11,666 bases of DNA from JACDAN01 sp046714355 (GTDB lineage: Bacteria > Actinomycetota > Thermoleophilia > Gaiellales > Gaiellaceae). Positions 1 through 7,630 of the stretch are shown piece after piece. The translations under genes were made by a program, and so were the position numbers. Under the pieces are notes generated by a model. The model ran no database searches. It was given only the letters and a program-made list of their open reading frames with translations, and had not been told where the DNA came from. How positions within the stretch are numbered: the first letter of the stretch is position 1; the number at the start of each line of letters is the position of its first letter. The DNA lies in contig JBKKAR010000223.1 of assembly GCA_046714355.1 (NCBI GenBank), forward strand, positions 1-11,666, written 5' to 3'.

Positions 1-29
1 ATCCGGCGGAACCGCTTGGTCTGGCCCAT
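1..29 (-). CDS. Possible 5' end of a gene running off the window
   Basis: On the minus strand an ATG at 29-27 opens a frame reading M-G-Q-T-K-R-F-R-R before the window ends. It would lie 32 bases downstream of the stop of the small minus-strand gene that ends at 62, so it could be the next gene of the same transcript. Only nine codons are visible and no clear ribosome binding site precedes it; a GTG four codons upstream is an alternative start. No function can be given. The basic N-terminus is all that can be described. Confidence 0.22.
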
Positions 30-61
30 CCCCGCACGCACCCGAGTCTCACATCAAGCCT

Positions 62-343
62 CTAGGTGCCCGGTCGGATCGCGGCGCGGATCGCGCGCAG
101 ATTCGCGACTGCGTTGCCGAGGTCGCCCGGATCGACGTCCTCGCCGCGCTCGATCGCGTCCGCTGTCTCGCGCGCGGACTGGAACGAAACCGCAAGCTCG
201 TCGCTGACGTAGTCGCGCCCGAGCGTTTGCTCGATCACGTCGCAAGCGTCCGGCAGGGCGCCGGCGGGATCCTCAGCCAGTGCTTCCTCGATCTCGGCCC
301 AGCGGGTTTCCCACTCGTGTAGGTCGAGACCGGGCTCGCTCAT
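62..343 (-). CDS. Small acidic helical protein of unknown function (93 aa)
   Basis: I do not recognise a named family. From the chosen ATG at 343 the product is 93 residues, rich in Glu, Asp and Ala, without a signal peptide or membrane segment. It looks mostly alpha-helical, with a Trp-containing N-terminal part (E-W-E-T-R-W, residues 10-15). Two ATGs slightly upstream in frame (349 and 361) would add 2 or 6 residues. None has a good ribosome binding site, so the start is uncertain. The gene diverges from purD with only 64 bases between the two starts, so a shared control region is possible. The same frame stays open far upstream, but that part is antisense to purD and reads as low-complexity Ser/Ala/Pro/Arg sequence, so I excluded it. 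It is most likely a cytoplasmic protein conserved among relatives of this organism. Confidence 0.66.
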   Translation of the reverse strand: MSEPGLDLHEWETRWAEIEEALAEDPAGALPDACDVIEQTLGRDYVSDELAVSFQSARETADAIERGEDVDPGDLGNAVANLRAIRAAIRPGT

Positions 344-393
344 GCTCATGCGATCGTTCATGCGCGGCCGGGACGCGCGCGAAACACGGGAAG

Positions 394-399
394 TAAACT
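394..399 (+). promoter_or_regulatory. -10-like element TAAACT of a leaderless purD promoter
   Basis: The hexamer TAAACT fits the actinobacterial -10 pattern TANNNT and stands 8 bases before the purD GTG at 408. Transcription would then begin at or very near the start codon. There is no Shine-Dalgarno sequence at a usable distance, which agrees with a leaderless mRNA. No clear -35 is seen. The reverse complement of the surrounding eight bases also contains a TTTACT, so the divergent small gene could be served from the same spot. Confidence 0.5.
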
Positions 400-407
400 C
401 GGCCGCC

Positions 408-1628
408 GTGAAGGTGCTCCTGGTCGGCTCGGGCGGACGCGAGCATGCGCTCGCCTGGAAGCTCGCCCAGGCGCCGGGGCTGGCGGCGCTCCACGCTGCG
501 CCCGGTAACCCGGGCATTGCCCGGCTCGGCGACTGCCACCCGGTCCGGGCCGAGGACGGCGAGGCACTGCTCAGCCTCGCGCGCAGCCTCGACGTCGACC
601 TGGCCGTGATCGGCCCGGAGGCGCCGCTCGTCGCCGGGGTCGCCGCCGAGCTGCGCCGCAACGGTGTCGCCGTATTTGGGCCCGGGCGCTCAGCGGCGCG
701 GATCGAGGGCTCGAAGAGCTTCGCGAAGGACGTCATGACCGTCGCCGGCGTCCCGACCGCGGAGGCGCTGGCGGTGGCTCGGGTTCCCTGCGTCGTCAAG
801 GTCGATGGTCTCGCGTCCGGGAAGGGCGTGTTCGTCTGCGAAACGGCAGAGCAGCTCGACGACGGGCTTCGCGCCGCCTCGGCCTTTCCCGGGCCGATCC
901 TCATCGAGGAGCTCCTCGCCGGGAACGAGGTGTCGATCTTCGCGCTCGCAGACGGACGCGGAGTGGTGCCACTCGCGGCCGCACAGGACTTCAAGCGGAT
1001 CGGCGACGGCGACACCGGACCGAACACCGGCGGCATGGGCTCATATTCCCCGGTGCCGGGCATCGGTGCCGACGAGGTGGCAGAGCTGGTCGACCAGGTG
1101 CACCGTCCGGTCGTCGAGGAGCTTGCTCGGCGGGGCTCGCCGTTCGTCGGTGTGCTCTTCGCCGGGCTGATGCTGACCGACTCCGGCCCGAAGGTGCTCG
1201 AGTTCAACTGCCGCTTCGGCGACCCGGAGACGCAATCGATCCTGCCGCACCTCGAGGGCGATTTCCTCGGCGCGTTGGCGGCCGCGGCGGGCGGTGAGCT
1301 CGCCGGGGTGGAGCTCGCCGCGTCGGGCGCCGCCGCCGTAACGGTCGTGCTCGCCGCGGGGGACTACCCGGAGCGCTCCGACACCGGTTCGGCTATTGCC
1401 GGCATCGAGGACGCGGAGGCGGCCGGGGCACTGGTCTTTCACGCCGGCACGGCACTTCGAGGCGACCGGCTGGTCACGAACGGCGGCCGGATCCTGGGCG
1501 TCACGGGCACCGGCGCAACGATCGCCGAGGCACGCAAGCAGGCCTACGCGGGCTGTGCGCGGATCACCTTCGCAGGGGTGCGTTACCGCACAGACATTGC
1601 GCTTGCTGCATCCAGCCCAGCAGCCTGA
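408..1628 (+). CDS. purD: Phosphoribosylamine-glycine ligase (GAR synthetase)
   Basis: PurD catalyses the second step of de novo purine synthesis in the cytosol, joining glycine to 5-phosphoribosylamine with ATP to make GAR. The 406-residue product opens with the family N-terminus V-L-L-V-G-S-G-G-R-E-H-A-L (residues 3-15). The A-domain has G-P-E-A-P-L-V-A-G-V, and the ATP-grasp core has V-V-K-V-D-G-L-A-S-G-K-G-V followed by N-T-G-G-M-G-S-Y-S-P from residue 206. The metal/ATP-site segment E-F-N-C-R-F-G-D-P-E-T-Q begins at residue 265. Length is slightly under the usual 420-430. I chose GTG at 408 because the conserved beta strand begins at once and TAAACT lies 8 bases upstream; an open frame reaching back to an ATG at 342 would add unlike Arg-rich residues. 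It heads a pur gene block, with purB 31 bases downstream. Confidence 0.95.
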   Translation: MKVLLVGSGGREHALAWKLAQAPGLAALHAAPGNPGIARLGDCHPVRAEDGEALLSLARSLDVDLAVIGPEAPLVAGVAAELRRNGVAVFGPGRSAARIEGSKSFAKDVMTVAGVPTAEALAVARVPCVVKVDGLASGKGVFVCETAEQLDDGLRAASAFPGPILIEELLAGNEVSIFALADGRGVVPLAAAQDFKRIGDGDTGPNTGGMGSYSPVPGIGADEVAELVDQVHRPVVEELARRGSPFVGVLFAGLMLTDSGPKVLEFNCRFGDPETQSILPHLEGDFLGALAAAAGGELAGVELAASGAAAVTVVLAAGDYPERSDTGSAIAGIEDAEAAGALVFHAGTALRGDRLVTNGGRILGVTGTGATIAEARKQAYAGCARITFAGVRYRTDIALAASSPAA

Positions 1629-1647
1629 GGCGCGCCGGAGCGGGCGC

Positions 1648-1653
1648 TAGACT
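1648..1653 (+). promoter_or_regulatory. -10-like element TAGACT of a leaderless purB promoter
   Basis: TAGACT lies in the short purD-purB gap, 6 bases before the purB GTG at 1660. The hexamer and its spacing match leaderless actinobacterial promoters, and no Shine-Dalgarno sequence is present. purB-purC-purS-purQ could therefore be transcribed separately from purD, or in addition to read-through from it. The -35 region is not recognisable. Confidence 0.58.
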
Positions 1654-1659
1654 CGCTGC

Positions 1660-2977
<1,318 letters not shown>

Positions 2978-2985
<8 letters not shown>

Positions 2986-3841
2986 GACCACGACCCACGT
3001 CGGCAGCGGCAAGGTCCGCGAGCTGTACGCGCTCGACGACGGCCGGCTGCTGCTGGTCGCCAGCGACCGGATCTCGACGTTCGACGTCGTCCTGCCCACC
3101 GAGATCCCTGACAAGGGTCGGGTGCTCACCGGGCTGTCGGCGTTTTGGTTCGCGCGAACACGCGAGCTCGTCGCGAATCATCTGCTGGGGATCCGGTCGG
3201 ACGGCCGGTCGCTCGAGTGTCGGCGGCTCGAGATGCTGCCGATCGAGTGCGTCGTTCGGGGATATCTCGCCGGGTCGGGATGGAAAGACTACGGCGCAAG
3301 CGGCGAGGTGTGCGGCCACCAGCTGCCTGCCGGGCTGCGCGAGTCGGATCGCCTGCCCGAGCCGATCTTCACGCCGGCGACGAAAGCGAAGACGGGGCAC
3401 GACGAGAACATCACGCGAGAGCAGGCCGCCGAACTCGTCGGCGCGGATCGGCTGTGCGAGGTCGAAGCGACTTCACTGGCGCTCTACGGCTTCGCCGCCG
3501 CCTACGCCGCCGAGCGGGGGATCCTGATCGCCGATACGAAGTTCGAGTTCGGGGTCAACGAGGCCGGACAGTTGGTGCTGGCGGACGAGGCGTTCACGCC
3601 CGACTCCTCACGCTTCTGGCCGGCCGACGAGTACGAGCCGGGCCGCCCTCAGCCGTCCTACGACAAGCAGTTCGTTCGCGATTACTGCGAGTCGCTCGGC
3701 TGGGACAAGACCGATCCGGGCCCTGAGCTTCCCGAAGACGTCGTGATGGGGACGCGGGCGCGCTACGTCGAGGCGTTCGAGCGGCTCACCGAGCTTCCGT
3801 TCGGCCGCTACCTCGAGGATCCGGACGTGGTGCTCGGATGA
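2978..3841 (+). CDS. purC: Phosphoribosylaminoimidazole-succinocarboxamide (SAICAR) synthase
   Basis: PurC condenses CAIR with aspartate using ATP to make SAICAR, the substrate of PurB encoded just before it. The 287-residue protein is the longer form of the family (E. coli PurC has 237). Hallmarks are G-S-G-K-V-R-E-L-Y and A-S-D-R-I-S-T-F-D-V near the N-terminus, then I-E-C-V-V-R-G-Y-L-A-G-S-G-W, T-P-A-T-K-A-K-T-G-H-D-E-N in the middle, and I-A-D-T-K-F-E-F-G followed by D-E-A-F-T-P-D-S-S-R-F-W. The ATG lies inside purB and has a strong Shine-Dalgarno sequence. The stop overlaps the purS start in an ATGA arrangement, so purC and purS are probably translationally coupled. Nothing looks truncated. 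Confidence 0.96.
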
Positions 3842-4083
3842 GAGCGACCGTTCTCGTGCGCCCGAAGCCCGGAATCCTCGATCCGCAGGGACAGGCGGTC
3901 GAGAGCTCGCTGCGCCAGCTGGGCTTCCTTGTCGGCGACGCGCGAGTCGGTCGGGTCGTCGACCTCGAGATCGATGCAGCCGATGAGGTTGCCGCCCGCG
4001 CGGAGGTCGAACGGATGTGCGAGCAGCTGCTAGCGAACCCGCTGATCGAGAACTACGAAATCGAGCTCGGCGGTGGACCGTGA
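3838..4083 (+). CDS. purS: FGAM synthase, PurS subunit
   Basis: PurS is the small structural subunit of the three-part formylglycinamidine ribonucleotide synthase (PurS, PurQ, PurL). It is thought to help hold the complex together and pass ammonia from PurQ to PurL. The 81-residue length is normal. The N-terminus A-T-V-L-V-R-P-K-P-G-I-L-D-P-Q-G and the end N-P-L-I-E-N-Y-E-I-E are characteristic of the family. Its ATG overlaps the purC stop by four bases (ATGA), and its stop overlaps the purQ GTG by four bases (GTGA). It has no strong ribosome binding site of its own, so translation probably depends on ribosomes finishing purC. Confidence 0.95.
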   Translation: MRATVLVRPKPGILDPQGQAVESSLRQLGFLVGDARVGRVVDLEIDAADEVAARAEVERMCEQLLANPLIENYEIELGGGP

Positions 4084-4775
4084 CCGCGGGCCGCCCACGC
4101 ATCGCCGTCGTCACCTTTCCCGGCTCGAACGACGACCGGGACGCGCTCCAAGCGCTCGCCCAGCTCGGTGCCGAGGCTGTGCCCGTGTGGCACGCCGACG
4201 AGCGGCTCCCGAACGTCGCAGGCGTGGTCCTCCCGGGCGGGTTCTCGTACGGGGACTACCTCCGCTGCGGCGCGATCGCGCGGTTCTCGCCCGCGATGCG
4301 CGCGGTCGCGGCGTTCGCCGCCGACGGCGGGCCTGTGCTCGGGATCTGCAACGGCTTCCAGATCCTCTGCGAGGCCGGGCTGCTCCCGGGCACCCTGCGC
4401 CCGAACGCGTCCCTGTCGTTTGTCTGTCGCGATGTCGATCTGCGGGTGGAGCGCAGCGACTCGCCCTTCATGAGCCTCTGCGAGCCGGGCCAGACCCTGA
4501 CGATCCCCGTCAAGCACGGCGAGGGCTGCTGGTTTGCCGACGCCGAGCTACTCGCCGAGCTCGAGGCGAACGGCCAGGTCGTCCTCCGCTACCGGGACAA
4601 CCCGAACGGCTCGATCGCCGACATCGCCGCCGTCGTCAACGCCGGCCGGAACGTCATGGGCCTGATGCCGCATCCCGAGCATGCGGTCGACCCACTCCTC
4701 GGCTCGAGCGACGGCGCGCTGATTCTCCGCGGGCTGATCGCGGCGGCGCGAGATCGAAATGCGATAGCGGCCTAG
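4080..4775 (+). CDS. purQ: FGAM synthase, glutaminase subunit PurQ
   Basis: PurQ is the class I glutamine amidotransferase that hydrolyses glutamine and supplies ammonia to PurL for the FGAR-to-FGAM step. The 231-residue product contains the full triad: the nucleophile C90 in G-I-C-N-G-F-Q, and H198 and E200 in M-P-H-P-E-H-A. The N-terminal I-A-V-V-T-F-P-G-S-N and the L-P-G-G-F-S-Y-G-D-Y oxyanion-region motif are both family marks. The GTG start at 4080 overlaps the purS stop (GTGA). An open frame reaching back to 4017 is only the purS region read in another frame. Its partner PurL, often the next gene, is missing: purQ ends 7 bases from the stop of a gene on the other strand, so the operon finishes here. 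Confidence 0.95.
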   Translation: MTAGRPRIAVVTFPGSNDDRDALQALAQLGAEAVPVWHADERLPNVAGVVLPGGFSYGDYLRCGAIARFSPAMRAVAAFAADGGPVLGICNGFQILCEAGLLPGTLRPNASLSFVCRDVDLRVERSDSPFMSLCEPGQTLTIPVKHGEGCWFADAELLAELEANGQVVLRYRDNPNGSIADIAAVVNAGRNVMGLMPHPEHAVDPLLGSSDGALILRGLIAAARDRNAIAA

Positions 4776-4782
4776 TCGAGCG

Positions 4783-5049
4783 TCACCCCCCGACGAACCC
4801 GAGCGCAGCCGCGAGCGACGGATGATCGCCGAGCCGATCGCGCAGTCGCTCGAGATCGGCGCCACGCAACGTCACAGGCCCGCGCCTGGCCGTGCCGCCG
4901 GTTGTGTACGCGAAGCGGACGAGCCAGTCGCCCTTGTCGTCCTCGAGCAGCTGGACGACCGACGCGAACCGCTTCTGGCCGGCGCGCTGCGGGAGCGTCA
5001 CCTCCTCGAGGAGCTTCGCCTTGCCCCAGGCGGTCGTGATCTTGGTCAT
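4783..5049 (-). CDS. Small protein of unknown function (88 aa)
   Basis: The product starts M-T-K-I-T-T-A-W-G-K-A-K-L-L-E-E and is 88 residues long, soluble, without signal or membrane segments. The middle looks like beta strands (A-S-V-V-Q-L-L-E-D, then D-W-L-V-R-F-A-Y-T-T-G-G), followed by R-R-G-P-V-T-L-R-G-A-D-L-E-R-L-R, which looks like a strand leading into a helix. That shape loosely recalls small PC4-like nucleic-acid-binding domains, but I would not name it on this basis. I chose ATG at 5049 because TAGCGT lies 7 bases upstream, a leaderless arrangement; a start at 5076 would put that promoter inside the gene. It converges with purQ with 7 bases between the stops and lies downstream of the enolase-superfamily gene. 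Confidence 0.7.
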   Translation of the reverse strand: MTKITTAWGKAKLLEEVTLPQRAGQKRFASVVQLLEDDKGDWLVRFAYTTGGTARRGPVTLRGADLERLRDRLGDHPSLAAALGFVGG

Positions 5050-5056
5050 GGAGCCG

Positions 5057-5062
5057 ACGCTA
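5057..5062 (-). promoter_or_regulatory. -10-like element TAGCGT of the 88-aa gene
   Basis: On the minus strand TAGCGT fits TANNNT and ends 7 bases before the ATG at 5049. It implies a leaderless transcript separate from the enolase-superfamily gene upstream. No consensus -35 is seen; the expected -35 area overlaps a 12-base palindrome at 5073-5084. Confidence 0.5.
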
Positions 5063-5072
5063 GGCCAGAAAT

Positions 5073-5084
5073 CCACGCGCGTGG
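5073..5084. repeat. Perfect 12-base palindrome CCACGCGCGTGG
   Basis: CCACGCGCGTGG equals its own reverse complement. It lies between the stop of the enolase-superfamily gene and the -10 of the 88-aa gene, roughly where a -35 or operator would be. It could be a repressor or activator site for the 88-aa gene. In DNA this G+C-rich such palindromes also occur by chance, so the assignment is tentative. Confidence 0.3.
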
Positions 5085-5115
5085 GTAACGGCTCTGTGTC
5101 GAAAGTGGGCCGGAG

Positions 5116-6162
5116 TCAGCCTCGGCGAAAGCCAACCGGCTCGAGGTTCGGCTCGAGCGGGCTCGTAGGCAGCCCCGAGGCCAGAGGGGTCAGGTTGTAC
5201 CCGCCGGGAGCCACGTCGTTCGAGGTCTCGGGGTGGAAGAGCGACGCGAGGTACTGGATGTGCCCACGGCCGACGCCGAGCTCGAACTGCCCGCCGCCGT
5301 ACATCCCGATCGACCGCTCAGCGCAGTAGTCATAGGCGGCGAAGAGCCGCTCCACAGAGCCAAACCGCGAAGGCTTGATGTTGATCGTCCGAGGCGGGAA
5401 CGGCAGACCGTCGACGTCCGCCATGGAGTGGATCGGCGCGTCCCACGTGATCCGGTCGCGATGAGGCACGAGGACCTCGTCGGTCTCGTCGGTCAGCGCC
5501 GGGTCCTCGATCCACGCCTCGGGGAACCCTTCTGCAACCCGACAGTAGAGCGTCGCATCAGCCGGGTTGTCCACGACCGTTCCTTCGTACTGGCCCTTCA
5601 GATCGACGACGTCCACCGCGCCGAGAGCCGTGAGCTCCGAGATGAGTTCAGGCGTCCAGTCGGGCAGGGGGTCGAGCTTGAATCGCGTTCCCGGATAGTC
5701 CTCAAGCAAGCTGCGCAGCGGCTCGACCGACGACGGCTCGCCTAGCCGCGTCGAAACGACGAAGCGAACCGGCCGCGGCGTCCGCCCCACGATGTCGGCG
5801 AGCGAACGGCCCGCCTGGCGCAGAGCGAGATCCAACGCAGCGCTCTCGAAGGCCCACCGCCGGTAGTCGAGGAACGCAGCCATGCCCGGGGGCTCCGGGA
5901 AGAGCTCCTGGCCCTCGAGGTGACCGGAGAACGACGCGATCGACCACTCGCCTTCGAGCGGATGACGCTCCGCCGCGTGCATCCGGTCGTGATCCTCGCC
6001 GCTGTACGTCACGTCCTCCCCGATGCCCTCCTCCCCACCGCCGCGCAGGCGAACGTGGGTGGTCACCCTCGTGAAGTCGCTGGAGATCGGCTGTTCCAGA
6101 CGCTCGAGCTCGTACCCCTCGACGAGGAGCGGCAGGTCCGCGACACGATCGAACGTGGACAC
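5116..6162 (-). CDS. Enolase-superfamily enzyme (mandelate racemase/muconate lactonizing type)
   Basis: The 348-residue product has the two-domain enolase-superfamily layout: an N-terminal capping domain (about 1-125) and a TIM barrel. Candidate metal ligands lie at the ends of successive strands: D187 (V-V-D-L-K-G), E219 (W-I-E-D-P) and D241 (T-W-D-A-P). Candidate acid/base lysines are K162 (R-F-K-L-D) and K263 (N-I-K-P-S). The C-terminal segment M-Y-G-G-G-Q-F-E-L-G-V-G-R-G (287-300) and F-H-P-E-T-S-N-D-V-A-P look subfamily-specific. These enzymes abstract a proton next to a carboxylate; the substrate here cannot be read from sequence, and OSBS, dipeptide epimerase, dehydratase and cycloisomerase remain possible. 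I chose GTG at 6162: a CATACT lies 7 bases upstream, and a longer open frame to 6282 only adds sequence antisense to the divergent lipoprotein gene. Confidence 0.82.
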   Translation of the reverse strand: MSTFDRVADLPLLVEGYELERLEQPISSDFTRVTTHVRLRGGGEEGIGEDVTYSGEDHDRMHAAERHPLEGEWSIASFSGHLEGQELFPEPPGMAAFLDYRRWAFESAALDLALRQAGRSLADIVGRTPRPVRFVVSTRLGEPSSVEPLRSLLEDYPGTRFKLDPLPDWTPELISELTALGAVDVVDLKGQYEGTVVDNPADATLYCRVAEGFPEAWIEDPALTDETDEVLVPHRDRITWDAPIHSMADVDGLPFPPRTINIKPSRFGSVERLFAAYDYCAERSIGMYGGGQFELGVGRGHIQYLASLFHPETSNDVAPGGYNLTPLASGLPTSPLEPNLEPVGFRRG

Positions 6163-6165
6163 AAT
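6160..6165 (+). promoter_or_regulatory. Possible -10 (CACAAT) of the lipoprotein gene
   Basis: CACAAT, four of six matches to TATAAT, lies 7 bases before the ATG at 6173. It overlaps the start codon of the divergent enolase-superfamily gene (6160-6162). No -35 is recognisable. The spacing, which matches that of better hexamers elsewhere in the window, is the main support. Confidence 0.28.
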
Positions 6166-6169
6166 GGCG

Positions 6170-6175
6170 AGTATG
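6170..6175 (-). promoter_or_regulatory. Possible -10 (CATACT) of the enolase-superfamily gene
   Basis: On the minus strand CATACT lies 7 bases before the GTG at 6162 and overlaps the plus-strand ATG at 6173-6175. Together with CACAAT at 6160-6165 it forms a nearly symmetric pair of divergent leaderless-type signals. No -35 is recognisable. Confidence 0.35.
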
Positions 6176-6616
6176 TCGATGCGCGCACTCGTCGCCGCGG
6201 CGCTCCTCACCGCCCTCGTCGGCTGCGGCGGCGACTCTGCGGCCCGCGAAGTCCGGCTGCTGGCTCCCGTCGGCATCGCCAAGGATGTGCCGCGCTTCGA
6301 GCGGGAGACGGGATGCAGGGTCGACCTTCGCGTCTACGACGACGGTGAGGACATCGCCGCCATCGCGCGCAGACGCGATGCCGACGCGATCGCGGGCCCA
6401 ACCCCGGCGGGAGGGATCGCCCACATAACCGAGGAGCTCGTGCGAGTCACGCTCAAAGGCGGCGTCACCGTGACCATCCCGCGCGACCTCGCCTCGGCGT
6501 TCGACGCGGTCGATGTCCGGTCAGCCGGACGGCGACAGATCTCGTGGACGATCCGCGAAGGGGGCGACAACGACGATTGCGCGCCCCGCTGGATCGCTCA
6601 CGCGATCTCCCAGTAG
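6173..6616 (+). CDS. Short lipoprotein with an N-terminal PotD-like segment
   Basis: The product is 147 residues. Its N-terminal signal is M-R-A-L-V-A-A-A-L-L-T-A-L-V-G-C with a lipobox L-V-G-C (C18), so it should be an exported, membrane-anchored lipoprotein. Residues 27-75 resemble the start of the mature polyamine-binding protein encoded at 9967: F-E-R-E-T-G-C-R-V here against F-E-T-E-T-G-C-K-V there, followed by a similarly spaced D-A-I-A / D-G-V-S. The remaining 70 residues include G-G-V-T-V-T-I-P-R-D-L and end near C136, with no partner I recognise. It is far too short for a whole solute-binding protein (350-400). Three in-frame ATGs (6164, 6173, 6179) are possible; 6173 gives the best spacing to a -10-like hexamer. 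The gene diverges from the enolase gene and its 3' end overlaps the convergent oxidoreductase gene by 19 bases. Confidence 0.68.
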   Translation: MSMRALVAAALLTALVGCGGDSAAREVRLLAPVGIAKDVPRFERETGCRVDLRVYDDGEDIAAIARRRDADAIAGPTPAGGIAHITEELVRVTLKGGVTVTIPRDLASAFDAVDVRSAGRRQISWTIREGGDNDDCAPRWIAHAISQ

Positions 6617-7587
6617 ACCTCGGTATCGAGCAGCTCCAGGAAGCCGTCGGGATCCTCAATGGCGTCTTCGGGAGGCCGGACGCCGCTGAACCGGAGCCGC
6701 CCTTCGTGGAGCTCGACCGCCGCGCGCGCCGCCGGCTCGGACGTCGACCGAGCCGACCCTCCGCGGGTCAGCGTCCAACCGACGACCCTCCGCTCCGCCC
6801 CGCGCAAGTCGACGAGGTGGACGGCGACCGCGGCCTCCGACTGCTCGTAGGGCTGAGGCTCCTCGCCCTCTTCCAGCGCCAGCAGCTTCTCCAGCAGCCC
6901 GGGTGCGAGGCAGAGCCGGAACGATGCCGACTCCAGCGTCGGAAAGGCGCTCGGCAGCGTCTTGAGCTCGGAATGAAGCGTGTAGATCCCCTTCGCGCGA
7001 CCGACCGGCTCGGGAAGCTCGCGCTCCGCCTCGCCGGAGAGAGGCTCGACCTCCTTCGCCTCGCCGTCCTCCACCACGACCGGCTTCATCTGCAGCTCGT
7101 CCAGCAGGGTTCGCACCGAGTACGGCGCCGGGAAGGGATGTTCGGCTGCAGCCGGATCCCGCGCCGCCGCCCAGATCTCGAGCGAGCGCGGGTCCTCGCC
7201 CAACCGGGAGCCCGCGGCGGCAGTGAGCAGGTTCGTCTTCCCCGGCGCCGAGCCCATCCCGAGCAGCGCGCCGACGCCGCGTTCGACGAACTCCCGATCC
7301 AGGCCGAGCTGTTCGTTCGTGACGTGGTAGAGCCCGCCCAGGTCGACGTAGTGGGCACCCGCCTCGAGCGCGCCGCGCATCACTGGCAGATTGAGTCGGT
7401 AGTCCGCGGCGTTGACCACGACAGTCGAGCCCGCCAGGCCCCGTGCGACCGATCCCGCGTCCGATGCGTCAAGCGCCTCCTCTCCCTCGAGCCGTGCATC
7501 CCGACGGACGAACGGCGCGCCCCACTCCTCGAGGAAGCCGGCGACGCGGCGGCCGATCGTCCCTGCGGCTCCGACGACGGCGATCAC
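6598..7587 (-). CDS. Saccharopine-dehydrogenase-like NAD(P)-dependent oxidoreductase
   Basis: From GTG at 7587 the product is 329 residues. It begins directly with a Rossmann strand and dinucleotide loop, V-I-A-V-V-G-A-A-G-T-I-G-R-R-V-A (G-x-x-G-x-x-G). It continues with V-V-V-N-A-A-D-Y, a segment on G-A-H-Y-V-D-L-G-G-L-Y, and M-G-S-A-P-G-K-T-N-L-L, all typical of the saccharopine dehydrogenase-like group. V-R-P-P-E-D-A-I near the C-terminus is also usual for it. The length is a little below the 380-400 common in the family. The true substrate is unknown; relatives act on amino-acid or polyamine carboxyalkyl adducts, which would suit the aminotransferase and polyamine transporter next door, but this is inference. 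An ATG at 7632 would add 15 residues and interlock with the aminotransferase start. I prefer 7587 because it leaves room for that gene's promoter. Confidence 0.82.
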   Translation of the reverse strand: MIAVVGAAGTIGRRVAGFLEEWGAPFVRRDARLEGEEALDASDAGSVARGLAGSTVVVNAADYRLNLPVMRGALEAGAHYVDLGGLYHVTNEQLGLDREFVERGVGALLGMGSAPGKTNLLTAAAGSRLGEDPRSLEIWAAARDPAAAEHPFPAPYSVRTLLDELQMKPVVVEDGEAKEVEPLSGEAERELPEPVGRAKGIYTLHSELKTLPSAFPTLESASFRLCLAPGLLEKLLALEEGEEPQPYEQSEAAVAVHLVDLRGAERRVVGWTLTRGGSARSTSEPAARAAVELHEGRLRFSGVRPPEDAIEDPDGFLELLDTEVYWEIA

Positions 7588-7616
7588 AGGTTGTGAAAGG
7601 TTCGAGGCGATTTCAT

Positions 7617-7622
7617 TAGGCT
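7617..7622 (+). promoter_or_regulatory. -10-like element TAGGCT of the aminotransferase-transporter operon
   Basis: TAGGCT fits TANNNT and ends 8 bases before the ATG at 7631, implying a leaderless mRNA for the aminotransferase gene that heads the operon. TTGTGA at 7591-7596 may be a -35, but the 20-base spacing is long. No Shine-Dalgarno sequence is present. Confidence 0.5.
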
Positions 7623-7630
7623 CTCCAAGC

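Noticed and set aside
362..1207. Long minus-strand open frame continuing upstream of the 93-aa gene
   Set aside because: It is antisense to purD, reads as Ser/Ala/Pro/Arg-rich sequence with no family motif, and arises from third-position G/C bias. Only the last 93 codons look like a protein.
4771..4800. Bidirectional terminator between purQ and the convergent small gene
   Set aside because: Only a 4-base pairing (CGTC with GACG) is visible and no T-run follows, so it is too weak to call.
6544..7596. 350-codon plus-strand open frame opposite the oxidoreductase
   Set aside because: Its translation is Arg/Leu/Asp-rich without motifs, while the minus strand encodes a clear Rossmann-type enzyme.
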